A stretch of 64,000 nt of DNA from the NCBI GenBank assembly GCA_038380795.1, contig CM076269.1:6696001-6760000 (forward strand), written 5' to 3'. Within the stretch, counting starts at the first letter, position 1. Each line of letters starts with the position of its first letter. This DNA is from Pyrocephalus nanus (taxonomy: Eukaryota > Chordata > Aves > Passeriformes > Tyrannidae). Shown here in pieces: positions 1 to 12,999 of the stretch. The notes under the pieces are model-generated. The model had not been told where the DNA came from and ran no database searches. It saw only the letters and a list, made by a program, of their open reading frames with translations. The position numbers were made by a program, and so were the translations under genes.

Positions 1-3000
1 CCATGGTGGAAGCACACATTTCCCCTCCTTTTAGGAAAAAAAACCCCAACATCTGTTGGGTTTGCCAAACATTTATCATGTTTTCCTAAGATTGAGTATT
101 TCTTGGAGATTTGCTCCAATCTAATTTAACAGACAACTCAGATAATTATTGCTAAATGGCAACATTGAGCCTGGTCAGCTATTCAGGTGGGATGATCTCA
201 TTTTCGTATTTCATTTAAAAAAAAAATCAAAGTAGCCTAAAACACTCTTAAGGCTAACAATAAAATTCTGCCCTTTATAAAAATCTGAAAATCATGGCCA
301 CTGTACAACCATTCAGCTTGAAACACAAATCTCTGTTTAACATCTGTGCCATTCCTCTGCATTTGTTTATCATTCTGCACACCAAAAAGCACTTTGCTAA
401 CTTTCTGCAAGTCCAGATGTTTATATGAAATGGTGCTGCTATCCTCCTTTGCTGTAGTGGTAAAATTAATACGAGGAGATTCCTAAGGAGGAAAAAGACA
501 AATCTTTATGCTTATGTCATTAAATTCATTCAGCCTGGAAAGAAATTAATCCTATCAAGTTTTAATCAGGTGGTGACTTTGCTTTGATTTGTGAATAACA
601 GTTTTAATAAAAGATATTTCACAGAACAGAAGAATCTCGAGTGCAAAATGCCCCACAGCCTCCTCCTCTGACTGGGAGTTTCTGGTCATTAAAGAAAAAA
701 AAAAAAAGCCAAAAGCAGAACTATCACTCCCTACCTCATCTGCAGCTATGAAAATGTGAGTAAGAGGTCAGAAGAGAGGACAAAAAAAAATGAGTCCTTG
801 GAAAAAGGGGCTGGAAAAGAAAAAAATCTAATTAGAGCAACTCTTAAAATCCCACCCCCACCTCACAGGTTAGGGGGGAACAAAAGCAGGAGTCTGTGAG
901 CCTTAGCAGGGTATGTGGTTCCTTCTCACATCTGCTTTCACAGCATCGCAGATGGATTAAGTAAATCACTCCAGGCACTAATTTACCACAGTAGATGGAG
1001 GGCATTCCTCCTCCCCCACAAGGATTGGGCAACTGAAGCTGCACAGGCTGATCTCCCAGCCTGACCATGCTGTGGCACTGAGGGGAAGGATCCCTGCCTG
1101 GCCCCACACAGTACCCTCCAAGTGGCTGGAGGACAGAGACATACCAGACCCCTCCCAATCCCTACCACTGGAATGCAGATAAACCACCAATCCAGTGCCT
1201 GGAGAGGAACTACATGGGGTGATAGCCCATGTCTGCACAAACACACCTCCAGAAGGGAAAGGGATTTGGGAGCAGAAACATACTTGTATCACACAACACA
1301 TAAAGGTCATGGTTTAGCTGTGGAGTGATTACACAGCCACAGAAAGAGACTTGATCCACACCAAAGGCTGCAGGAACATGAACTAAAGATTAATTTCATC
1401 TCGTTCAGGACCTAGAGGGAAATAAACCACTTTGGCAAAGGAGCAAGAACGGGGCAGATTTGATTATCTGGGAACTGTAAGTAATAGTTCTGGTATCTTC
1501 ACAGCCTTGGGTGGTGGGGAAGGTGACACACATCAAGGTAAAACAGAGAGCAGAAATACTCATGGATGGGAAAGCAGAAACATTCTTGAATGGGTCCAAG
1601 TGCCCGTGGTGTCTGCAGTCACACTGCAGCATTGTGAGCACGGCAGCAGCACCTTTCTTGTGCAAGTCACCCCTGCTCCTTTGGCTACGAAGCGCAGTCC
1701 TGGAGCAGGCTGGGGTGGGAGCAAGCACCGCTCTGCCTGCGAGGAGAAAAGGCAGATCTAGACAGTATTCCTGCCCCCTCTACTTTCTGGTGGGGACTTC
1801 ACAATAGAGTAAATCTTGGGTAGCAATGAGACCCGCTGCGTAGGGAAAAGCTGAGTGTGACTGAGAAACTCTTCCATCACGCTGTCACAGAAAGCAAGCT
1901 CCCTGGGGCTTGAAGGGAGGCTGTGCCTTAAACGATTTGCTCTTTAATGGGCTTTTTCTTTGCAATCAGCATGTGAACTTTGAAAAACTACCGGTTTGGT
2001 TTCGAGAGTGTGTAGTCCTGAGCCCACCGAACCCACGCAGTTCCCTGCTCCCCCTGCGCACGAGCCGCCTGATTGGCAACGCTGCCGTAACAGCCTCCCT
2101 GCAATTTCTACATTATGTATTGTATTAAAAATAATATGCTGCTGATTTTAAAAAGAGTTTTTTAAAACGGTGCCACTGGGACGTCGCCTTCCTAAAAGCT
2201 AAAAAGATGCATTTTTAGTAACACAAATATGAGGGAAAAAGTCTGAAACGGGGCAGTGCGGCACACCTGTGCATTGCAGACCTGGAGTGACGGGTCCATC
2301 TGAAACCAGCGGTGTTTGGGGTAGGAGTAGAGGCTCCACCAGGGCCAATGGAAAGGTAGGATGAGGCCCAGCCTCTGTTCTTACCCCTCTGCAGAGAGAG
2401 GACAGGAAGGAAGTGTTTTCCTGAGGGAGACCCTCCACAGTTGATTGCAGGGCGGTGGCTGAGTGTTGTCCAGTGCAATGCACACACTGCAGCAGGAACT
2501 GGTGGCTTCTGCAACACCCAGCCTCAGCTGGAGAAAAGGGCTGGAGTCAGGTGTGATCTGCTTAAAAGGGACTCCTCAGTGTCTGTGTGAACCTGCCCAA
2601 AATCCCCTCAAAGCCTGATCTCCACGAACAGTCGTGATTCAGCCTCCGGCACACACGGGACAGATGTTATCCCCTCGGTTACACGTGCAGCCTCTGGTGG
2701 ACCAGAGAACTGAACCAAGTCCCCAGCTGTTACCTTTACAGCTCAACTAACCCTATTCTCCTTGAGCCCTGCAACATCCCAGATTGATTTCCTCCTGGTC
2801 TCTTCCTCCGAGGGCCCAATTGCCATTAACATTTCTCACCCTCTAGGAGAGGGTGCTGAGCAGCAGCCTCTAACCCCTTCTCATGGAGCTAGCTTAGTCT
2901 TTGTTGCACTGTATTTACTTCTGTTTTCCAAGACTAGGGAAAAGCAAACAATGTAGAAAACCTTTAATTTCACATTTTTTCCCAGCTGGTAAAAATGATA

Positions 3001-3497
3001 GCTAGATATGCACACATCAGTATAATCATCTCCTAAACAAATGGCACAATGACAAACCGAGGGGGCGGGGAGAGGGGGAGCAGAGCACAAGCTGGTGTTT
3101 TCAATTTAGAAAGTATGCATTATTTACACTGCCATTATTCCACTCAATTTGAGTTCACGCTTTAGTCCTAATTTCAGTATAATCAAAGTCAATGAATATT
3201 TAATCAGCATTGCTTCCAGAAATTGAGTAATGCCATTAACATAATGTCCCCAGGACTTCAATGCCGATTTTCCTCAAAAGCATGGGACTTCCACTCTTCC
3301 TGCCCTTCCCCCCATTTCTTTAACCAGTTGATGCTCTGATCTCCACCTTTGATGGGTTTAACAAGGTGGAACCCGTCCAAAATGGGAGAAACACTTCCCA
3401 GATGCAGAGATGTCTCACCACTCATATTGATCCAGCCCCAGGATAGTTAATAAAAGTAGAGCATTTCACTTCAACATGGCTCAGTATGGGAAAGCAT
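1..3497. other. Non-coding stretch, likely AGBL4 intron / BEND5 3' flank
   Basis: No supported exon on either strand. AT-rich with short A runs (about 688-702), a GC-richer part at 980-1260 and 1600-1760 that yields only short chance ORFs, and the CpG cluster near 2.0 kb. Assignment to an AGBL4 intron is inferred from human synteny. Confidence 0.5.
1985..2095. promoter_or_regulatory. Short CpG cluster with reverse CCAAT motif
   Basis: About nine CpG lie within roughly 110 bp (for example ACCGGT, TGCGCACGAGCCGCC, AACGCTGCCG) beside CTGATTGGC, the reverse of a CCAAT box. The rest of the first 3 kb is CpG-poor. A regulatory role is inference only. Confidence 0.25.
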
Positions 3498-3765
3498 CAT
3501 AATAACAATAATCCATTTGCACTTCTGGAGCACTTTTCAATAGAGGGGCTCGAGTCATTCCGCAAACATTAATTAATACCTTCCACTCCCCTGCAAGGAA
3601 GACACTTATTTATGAGATAGCTAATCTACAGATAGGAAAATTGGAGCATGATGAGGTTAAGTGCCTGGTTTACAGCAACCCAGGAATCCAGCAGCATTTG
3701 GGCAGAAGTTTGGAGCTCCTAGTGGCTCCAAGCTTCCTTTTCTAACCAACAGACTGTGCTGCTTC
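3498..3765 (-). mobile_element. MIR-type SINE, ancient copy
   Basis: Nearly full length. The plus strand shows the reverse-complement MIR order: a CTTCTGGAGCACTTTTCA segment, then GCAAACATTAATTAATACC, CCCCTGCAAGGAAGAC, the core GGAAAATTGGAGCATGATGA followed by GGTTAAGTGCC, and finally a CCAGGAATCCAGC block with TCTAACCAACAGACTGTGCTGC. This is the form of MIR widespread in sauropsid genomes. It is diverged by many substitutions and small gaps. Confidence 0.8.
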
Positions 3766-6700
3766 ACTAAAATAAGATCAAGAAAAGCAGCAGTACCCAT
3801 GAATATTTATGAACAATACAAAATTACAGCATAAAAAATTATACAGACATTTCAGAGCTGCTAAGTGATGGCTTCAGAGCTGTATCTCTATGTGCACAGA
3901 GCATTCAGTAGTCTGTGCACACATGCCCCCTCCAGTGGGGCTGCATCTAATCTATCATTTTTTCTAACATGACTATCACTGTAATATCTCAGCAATGCCT
4001 TCAGCTGAAAACCTATCACAGCCTTCCATCTATCTGGGCTGGTTTATAAAGCTTATTTCCATGGTGCTGGAAAATCTGTGGGGCATATGGTTTAAAATAC
4101 TGGATAAATTCCCCACTTTCCCTTCTGTAAATCTATATAAATAGAGTTTTAATGCAACCTTTATCAGTAATGAACAATCTCTTGTTCTCCCATAAAATTA
4201 GAGTTAATCCTTTTTTATGTTAATCAGGAAGGAACAAAGTTCAATTTTGTTCACACTCACAACACAGGCACTTGGGAAGTCTGAGGTTATGTGTAGAAAA
4301 TACTTGGAAAGGTATTCTAACCTGATTTTTCAGAGGGTTTGGGTAGTTTAGGTTCACCACACTTTCATAAACTCTTCCATGAACAATTTCTTATTTTGCA
4401 TCAGTTGACTACAGCTTCTCCAAAGGTCTCCAGTTTGCAAATCTATGCATTGTTCTCGTCGAGCTCCAGCATGGCACAGGCTCACCTCAATGCAGGTGCT
4501 CTTTTCAGTAATGACATTAAGGATCATTTTAAAACTATTGGAGATTTTTAGGTTGTATGGGTGCACATGGTACATGGCAAAATTCAGTTCCTACCTCTAA
4601 TAATGGCCTTAAAAAATACTTTCTCTAAAAGTTTTGCAAAGCTGTTCAAGCTCAAGTAATGCAAATATGTGATTATTTTGCTGAATTACATCGTGGTTGT
4701 GACCAACTCAGGTGCAGTCCTGCTGGTCTGGCCATGCTTTTAGGCCAAGGTTGAAAAGAATGAAGCAGCATCTGACGAATTTACACCCCAACTTCATGTA
4801 ATTATCCCAATGCAGGTAAACATGAAGGTCGAATTTGCAGTCATTCACAAAGCCTGTTTCTTGACTCGTGTCGAGAGTTTGCTCTTGCAGATGGAATGAA
4901 GGAAATAAATGGTGCAGCCTGAACAGGGATGGAGGAGTAAAAAATGAGCCTGTAGAGGGAATAAGGAAGTATTTTGCTTTAGCAGAAGCGGGGAGGTATT
5001 TGTTACAACAAGAAGCTTAGAAAGACTTGGTCAGCTCAGAAGCCCAAGTCAGCAGCAAAGAACAGTTTGTACATGTCACTTTGGTATTGACTACCAGAGA
5101 GTGAAAGTCCCCCTATAATCTCAAGGAAAGCACTTCTATAAGGCCAGGTAGCATTTTTCCAACCTATGTTGCTCTTAATAACAAGTATTTTGAAGTCAGA
5201 AGATTAATGGTTCTGTGTGACATATTCTCCTGTCTCTTGAATGAAGTTGACTCAGCCATGCTCTGACAACACCCTGAAACATCATAATGGCTTTAAACAT
5301 CAGCCTTAGAAAACACCACTACCATCCTGGCTGAGAGTAAGTAAACACAGCACCAGCTGTCCTTCAGCAGTAGCAGGAATGAAACAAGGTGGACCTGCAC
5401 TGGAAAAATCCCACCTTCCCTGACTCTGAATGAAAACTAGTGACTCTGACAACATCTAGAGATACTTCCCTTTGAAGCAGAACAAAGCAGGCTCACTCAT
5501 GTCTGTTCTGCAGCTCACCAACGTCCACAGAAGGGCAATCAGCAGTGCATTTCATAGAGCAGTTCCTGACAGGCACAGTAAGAGTTAAGCTGGAGGGTGG
5601 GGGAGAGGCCAGAGGATTGCCATAACGTATCATCAGTGGGACTATTAATAGGGTTCAGGTTATAACTTATTCATGAACTTCTGCACTTTTAACTCCTGCA
5701 GTATGGCAGGGTAACTCGGGAACACTTATGAATGACACTGCTAATGCACCAAAGAGAAAGGAAACACAGCTCTGCTGCTGTTGCACATTAAACCTATACA
5801 TTGCTCTTCGAGACTGGAGCAGATCAGTCGAGCAGACATGGATCCCTCTGTTAAAAGATCGGCCCTCGGTGCATCACTACCCCCACTGGGCCTCAGATGC
5901 CTTTGGCAGATACACAGCACATTAAATCTTTTAATCTTGGCTATACTTGCATAACTTGCTGGATGATTCCTATTTCAGCAAACACTTACGAGCATTGTCA
6001 GACTCAACGTGCAGCACCCACGGCCCTGCAGGCCCAGGGCTGGCACAGGGGCATTTCCCTTGCTCTTCCCAGCCATGCCCTTCCTTCACTGTGCCCCTGT
6101 GCAACCCACAGCAAACCAGTGCCAGTCAACTGGGCCAAAGCAAACAATCCAAAAAGCTTTGCACCCTGAAAAATCCATTCCATGGTTTTGAACGGCCTTG
6201 AGGGTGGAGGGGGGGAATAACCACTTGTACCAGGAGGTTAAGGCTGACCAGGCAGCACCTGAAAAATCAAAAGGAAGCTCATAGAAACTTGAAGACCCAA
6301 ATTCCTATTGCTATTTTGTTTCCTGGAGGGGACTGATACTGTGGTGCAAATAATTTAGGGCTTAACAGATATGGCAAATGTGATGGGGTGTGTCAGTAGC
6401 AAGGGTGAGGAAAAAACATAGATAGCCTCAGAGATCAAGTTTATTCCTTCCACCTACACTCCTGGCAAGAGATTTAGCACTTGTCACTGGTCACTGTTTT
6501 ATCTCCGGTGTCTTAATTGTCTTCCTGCTAGTTAGGGCTCATTGTATGTTATATTGATTGTTTTTTCCCCACTAATTGACTGTGTGGTTATTGGGTTCTT
6601 TAATTGCCATCCTGAAAGGCACTGTAAATTGTCCTACATCAACATTAGTGATGTTAAAAAAACAAGAGTGGTGCAAGGAATTTCAGTGTTGATACAGTGG

Positions 6701-7149
6701 GGAAATACATCAAGGCAGGCAGCTTCTGTACCCAGCCCAGTTACACAGTCTAAATGCTGAAATTTACCTATTTTCCATCTAGCTTATGATAAATATACAG
6801 ATGAAGATATGAAGCATGTTCTGCAATCCCAACAAGAAGATCTCCCTAGGCTTAGGGGAGAAAAAAACCTATGCAAAGGAAATGCTCCACCTTCTGGAAA
6901 CACAACTGCCACCAAACCTACAAGGTCTTGGAGAGCTCTCAGCCCATTTCATCCCCCCTCTCAGCCAACTCATCCTAACGTTGTACACCAAAAATAAATG
7001 ATTTTCATGTTAGATTCTGGATTCAAGCTCAGGTTTTGAACCATATCCTGGTTCATTATTGATTGACCCAGATGATGGATGTTCACAGCCTACAGCATGT
7101 CCTTTCCAACACACATGTGCTTCCTGGCTCCTCCTCCAGTTATCTGAAG

Positions 7150-7217
7150 TCTGATCCAAGCCACAGAAGTTAATGGGTACTTGCTCTGAACTTCCACAGG
7201 CCTTTTGGTTCAGATCT
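7150..7217. repeat. Copy of an old palindromic amniote interspersed repeat
   Basis: The segment begins TCTGATCCAAGCC, passes through AGAAGTTAATGGGTACTTG and GAACTTCCACAGGCC, and ends TTTTGGTTCAGATC. It is an imperfect inverted repeat of the style 'CTGATCC(A)AAGCC...GAAGTCAATGG...GGCTTTGGATCAG' that recurs in sauropsid genomes. I cannot name the family safely. Arms are about 30 bp and degenerate. Confidence 0.5.
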
Positions 7218-7951
7218 TAAAACATTTAATGCTTCTCACAGACCTAAAGACACAGACAGGGACCAAGGGAGATCTTCCAAGTCATCTAATTCTTACTAAT
7301 TAGCTTCAGGCATATTAAAGCCTTTGAAAGTTTGACAAAGCGCTCACAAGCATTTTTAGACAGTTAAATTGCTTTACCTGAATCAGTCCTCCAGCTCCCC
7401 TATCTACAAACATTGTCTGCATATGCAAACCCAAACTCTTAAACCAGCTACACTGGACAGGATGAGTCAGTCATGCAATATATTTAAATGCTCTGGAGAT
7501 GACAGAAGACTGCGAGAAGGAAGATTAATTAAAGACCTAGACAAGAAAAGACAAAAACTTTTTTTAAAAGGCATTTAGCAGTGAAAGGCACTGGGCATTA
7601 TTTGAGGCTTATTGAATACATGCTGGCTCTCTCTTTTCTGGAATAGCGTCAATACTGCAATTGATTCCAGGCCTTTTCTTAGAAGAATCCCAGTTCTAAT
7701 TTAATCCTATTGAGCAGCAGTCAGAAGCCCATTAAGGGAGGAATTCCACTCATTTTAGCAAAACATCCAAACAGTGGTGGGTTTGACAAAACCAAAAGGA
7801 TGCATTTTCCCTGTTTTTGAAGGGTAACTATGACTGCAGCAGTCCCTGTTGCTGCCACTGCCTACTCCCAAGAATGTAACATCCAGGACCTTGCCTGTTT
7901 CCCTATTAAGGCAACAAAAATGCTTGGCTTAGTTTTGTGTAAAAATAAATT

Positions 7952-7969
7952 AAAAAAAAAAAAAAAAAA
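7952..7969. repeat. Poly(A) run (18)
   Basis: A homopolymer with no transposon or retrocopy recognisable on its 5' side. Confidence 0.95.
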
Positions 7970-10900
7970 GTTGTTAAACTGTCCCATTGGTGCCTGGTGC
8001 TTCCATTTTTTTTCCTTTTCTATTTTCTAGGTAAGATAAACCCCTGCCCGCCTGTGCAAACTCAATTCACGAGTTAAAGGTTCTTTTTCACAAAGTCCAT
8101 TTTCATCTGAATATAACCATCCTGATAACCTATCCAATGTGTAGTCCCATTTCTCAGCACCTTCACACTGACCCAGTCAATATGTTTCAGCTGAAGAGAA
8201 TATGTTATGAAAACTTGTGTTTGCTATTCCTAGTTATACTAACCTCTCTGTTATTCCTTCTCACCCCTCCTAGACGTAAGAAAAGCAACAGAAGAAACAC
8301 CTCTTAACACTTGAAATCTATCCCCCAGGCTTCTCCAAATCACTTGAGCAGTTCTTATGGTAAGTGAGGAACCAAGGGAGAGTTATGTGTTATCCTGCCA
8401 CCTTTCTTTAATTTAAGGACTCTGTTCTTTAACTTTAATGGAATGATTAGTAATATGCAGCAGTAGAAGAATGAGGAATGGAACCGAAGGAAGGAAAACC
8501 TAGGGATGCAATCCCATCCATCTTCAGACACCACATCCTCAACAATATCTGCTGTGACCACCAATTCATTAGACTGATGCAATCTATTCAGTAATAGCCC
8601 AGCCCGGCCCCCGCTGCCTCCACAAAGCAGCTCGTTAAACACTTACAAGGTAGCAAGTCAATGCAGAGCCATTTTTCTCAGGCTTCACGGTCTCCCAGCA
8701 TTAACCTTATTAACCCTTAAGCACAGCAAAAGGGCTGTTTATTTGCCTAAACACCTGCTTTGGATTGAAGTGATAAGCACGTGGCAGGAGCAAGTGGAAA
8801 AGGGAGGAACACCTTTTGGTGGTGCTGGCCCGGCCTTTCCCAGGCTGTTGGCAAAGCACATGCCCATCAACCCTGGGGGAACAGTCGAGGTGGACTCTGC
8901 ATCGTGACCTGAGGAACTGCCAGGCTTACTGGGGCTTTTTTTCACAGGAGAGAGATGGAGGAGTTTGTATTTCTTTGGATCCTGCTGCCCTGCGCAGATG
9001 TTCTGTTTGGCTCCACTTTGCTGTTTTATCTGCTAAAGGACCAACTCAGTAATCATCTTCCTCTTCTTTCAGAGTTCTGCATTTATGTATAGCCAGGGTT
9101 TCCAAACTCAGGACAAACTCAGCCCACAGCTTTAATTTCTCCCAAAACTCAGACAAAGGCACAATTCTTTGGTTTTCCTTCTGCCACTTCTTTTATGAAG
9201 CTGACCCTGTTGTGCTCAGACCAGCTTGGATCAACTTCTCTCTGGATTCACAGTGGGCAGCTTAAAAAAGTATGACACACATGCATGAACACAGAAACCA
9301 ATCTAATATACATCTAATGCTAAGGAGTCAATGGCTACTTAGGATCAGCTCACTTTATAAATAGGAATATATGAAATACTGATCAGAGAAGTCTACTCCG
9401 TCCTCCTGCAGCTTTGTCCAGTGCTCAGGTACTTTGAAATATTTCCACCTCCTGCCAGTTCAAGCAGAATCAGTTTCTCTGAATATCTTTAACTCTCACC
9501 TTCCTCCCAACTCCGAGGCCCATTCTCCCCATGTCTTCTACTCCAGTGTCATCACCTATTGGAAATTCCACAGGGAAAACCAAGAAACAAGTGTTCTCCT
9601 TTAGCCATCCACAGTGTTCATGTTGTGCCCTGTATGTGGTACTTACCAACATTAATTAACTGCACACCTGCTCTGATGCTCCATGTTATTTTCTAGCTCT
9701 ATGCCTTAATGTCGGAACACAAATAGATGGGGTGGCAGGGGTTCTTAAAACAAGAAAGGGAGCAGAGACAATCTCCAAGAGTTTTATATCTGCGTGTTGA
9801 GGTGCCTGACAAAGGTTTGCAAGCATATTTTGCCTGTGAACAGCACACTACCCACCAGTATTTGCTGTGTCTGAAGGTGCCAAAAAAGCAAGCTTGAAGC
9901 ACACGCAGGGGAAGGACTGAGTTGAAAAAAAGCCAATTTAGTATCTTTCCGCTCACAACAGCCATCAAGCACATAAATGAGTCTTGCACTCTTCTTTCCT
10001 CATCTTCACTCTGTGGCCACTCTCCAAAGAGAAGGCGGTGTGATGAGCCAGAGGAAAGCAAAGCAAAACATCCCTGTTTCAAGATCTCATTAACTGGGAA
10101 GTTAATAGGTGCACTGAAGCTTTCATTCCTGAAGCTAAAACAGGAAAAGTTGAGAGGGAGAAAAAAAAAAAACTTTTAAAGTGTCAGAATTTTTACTTCT
10201 CATCTTTAATGGTGACTCTGTACATTTTTAATATCTGCTCCTCCACTTGAAACCCACAGGAGAAAGGTTTAGAGAGCCAGAGCTTACTGGAGTGCTTACA
10301 TCCACATTTCAAAAACCAAAGCTTTCCCATAGAAAATAAGATACTGATTGAAAAACTGCATGAAATCTCTCCTCCAAATAATCTAGAAGCTTATTAGCTA
10401 TTTTTTGACTCTTGAGCCATTAAGGTTCACTGGCTTCATGCCTTCAATCTCATCTCCTAACATCTTCTCTGGGCCAAAAATCTTCCTTAGTCTTCCTGCC
10501 CTGACCTCCTCAGAACTTCACCCCTCATCTCTGCAGTGGAGAGGAGGAGGGGAAGGAGACAAGGAGCTCTTCTATATAGCAGCTAGAGGGGGTCAGAGAT
10601 TTAAATTTACCCAGAGGACAGATGATACATTAAAAAAAAAAACAACAAACCCCACCCAGAAACAAGCCAGGTTCAAGGCAACACCACTTGTCTTTGTTTC
10701 AAGAACAAGAACTAAGTAAAAAAACTGTGATCATGACAACAGGATCCTTCCACTTTCACAAAGAAAAATCACCTGAACACCATGGTAAAGATTTACACAG
10801 GTTATAGTTAGCAAAAGGCTCAGGCTTGCTTTTACACAAAAGGAAAACTAATCCTAAGGAAACTAGAAGGCTGTTTAATTTTTTAAGTCATCCACTAATA

Positions 10901-12923
10901 AATAAACAGAGGGCAGAATCAATGGCTTCTGCTGAAATTCATCAAAACTTGCTTAGCATTTTGGAACATCTCTTTTAATTTCCATTGGGGGTGATTTTTT
11001 TCTGTTTCAAACTAAAATTTTTCTTTTGGAAGAATCAATAATCAAAGACTATAATTCCTCACTTGCTACGTATTTGCTCCCAGCTTCTTAAGATCAATGT
11101 ACTTATGTCCAAAAATAATCAGAAGTGCTACAAAAAGTGCAAATAAATTCTAAGCAGCCTTGCAAAGCAATGCTCATAAACAATAGTCAATGTTCATAAG
11201 CAATCCTATGACAACAGATGTGATAAAGAATTAATTACTGCTTGTACTGTCTTAGGGCTTCAGATCACTACACAGGGTTGACCCAAATCATCTGCACAAG
11301 GCCCTGGGGACATGCATGATCCCATTTTTCAGAAAATCTCTACACTCCAGTTTGTGTGCCAGCACTTAGCCAAAATTAAGAAAACCTTTTCATTTGCCTA
11401 AACTGGAGCCCAATAGGTTTTGTTGATTTTTGTCTCCTAAAGGTGCCTCTGGTACTTAGAAATCTGTTATTTAACCTGCAGTTCAGAGGGAGAGAAGGGT
11501 TGGGGTTATCCCAGGTCCTTGTCCAGCATGCCAGGACCACACGTGATTGCTGCCCCTGCCACCCATGGAACTGCCCAAGCAAAACCAGGACACCACCACT
11601 GTCATGGAAATCCAGTGTTTTGTCACAGGGTACTGAAAACTGGTGCCTGGGAAACAACAGCAAGAGCTCTGTTTCATTCCTGTTCCAAATGCAATCTTTG
11701 CATCATTTATATTTAGAGTCAGGGGGTTTTTACAGTATTTGTGTGCATCTGGCGTGGCTCCCTCCCCTTGAGAGCCCCCACTGCTCTGTCCTGTGGGCAC
11801 AGAGGTCACTGCTGGAGGGGGAGTTTCAGTGTGTTCACATTATGCCAGACTGGCATCTGAAGCTTAATGAAAGTTTTGCTTTCTCTTGTGCTCTTCCTGA
11901 TTTTCACTTTGGGTCACCTCCCTTTCAGCGGCAGAAGAGGCAAGAGGATCCACCCTGGCTGTTGGAGTCAGTTGCTGACAATAAATTACACTTAAAATTC
12001 CTTCTAATATTCTGCTTAGACACACTGTAAGAGAAGAATGAATATCCCAAATAATTAAAATATGTTTAATTTGCATGGAGCTCAGGGCATTGTTCTGACA
12101 TCAAACATCACTGTCAACCATATGTGGAATTTCAACTGCCAAGTGCTTCATTTATGTGAAAATTAGCTTAAGTGTACAAAGAATGAAAAATTTATGATTA
12201 TTTCACATTTTAATAAATGCAGTGCTATGCATTAATTTAGACTTCTAAAACAATTTTGACAGTGACAAGGGAATCCTTCACAGACTAAGTGCTGTAGCGT
12301 GCTGTGTTTCACATGTCCTGTGGAATTACGTGGTAGAGTGTTAAGGCAGTTAGATTTTTATGTTTTTAAACAAAGATATGATATGACTATATCACTTAAA
12401 ATACTTCTTCTGTTCACTCTTTCCCCTCTTCTCCCATGAGAAACTACAGAACCTATCAATAACTTTCAGACAGATCGGCATCTTGCATTACACAAAAATG
12501 TTTGCAGTGAGGAAAAGAAAGCGCATACATTACATTGTTCAATATAACAGGCATTGGCAACTTTCCCCAGACTTTTGTTGAACAGGAAAACCACTTGGAT
12601 GGTGACAGAATCTTGCACAAGGTGCTAAGATCTGACACTAGTGCATTATTTTTCATGAGTAACTTCTGTTCTTCATAATAAAACACAATGCTGCACTATC
12701 TCTCTCTCCTTATGGGCCATATGGGCTTTCTCCAGACCTGAATGGCAATCCCACAATATTTTTGTGTCTGGAGTACCCCAGACTGAGAGAGGAAACATTC
12801 CCAACACCTTAAAGAGCTGCTTCTTCTCTTGGTCCAACCGGAGGTCCCCTTCAAATGCCATTTTTCATATAACGATCAGCTTTGCATTTTGCATGACAAA
12901 ATTAATAAAGCACTTCTGCAAAC

Positions 12924-12999
12924 AGAATCATAGATTAGTTTGGGTTGGAAGGGACCTTTAAAGGTCGTCTGGTCCAACCCCTCTGCATGGACACCTTTA
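12924..12999 (-). mobile_element. CR1 LINE 3'-end fragment
   Basis: The plus strand begins AGAATCATAG and continues TTTGGGTTGGAAGGGACCTTT, then a 'GTCTGGTCCAACCCC' block. This is the reverse complement of the avian CR1 3' terminus, which ends in repeats of GATTCTAT. The copy is therefore on the minus strand and severely 5'-truncated (about 75 bp), as most CR1 copies are. It diverges modestly from the usual avian consensus. No ORF remains. Confidence 0.9.

Larger units (their letters stand above)
3766..12923. other. Non-coding stretch
   Basis: No supported exon. Holds the palindromic repeat at 7150-7217 and A/T homopolymers. The longest stop-free stretches (for example 9699-10082 on the minus strand, 127 codons) show no domain, signal or recognisable similarity and lack splice context. 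Confidence 0.5.

Noticed and set aside
11443..12030. 195-codon plus-strand ORF
   Set aside because: Residue composition is typical of random translation (Trp/Cys/Pro/Ser mix), with overlapping frames open on both strands and no domain.
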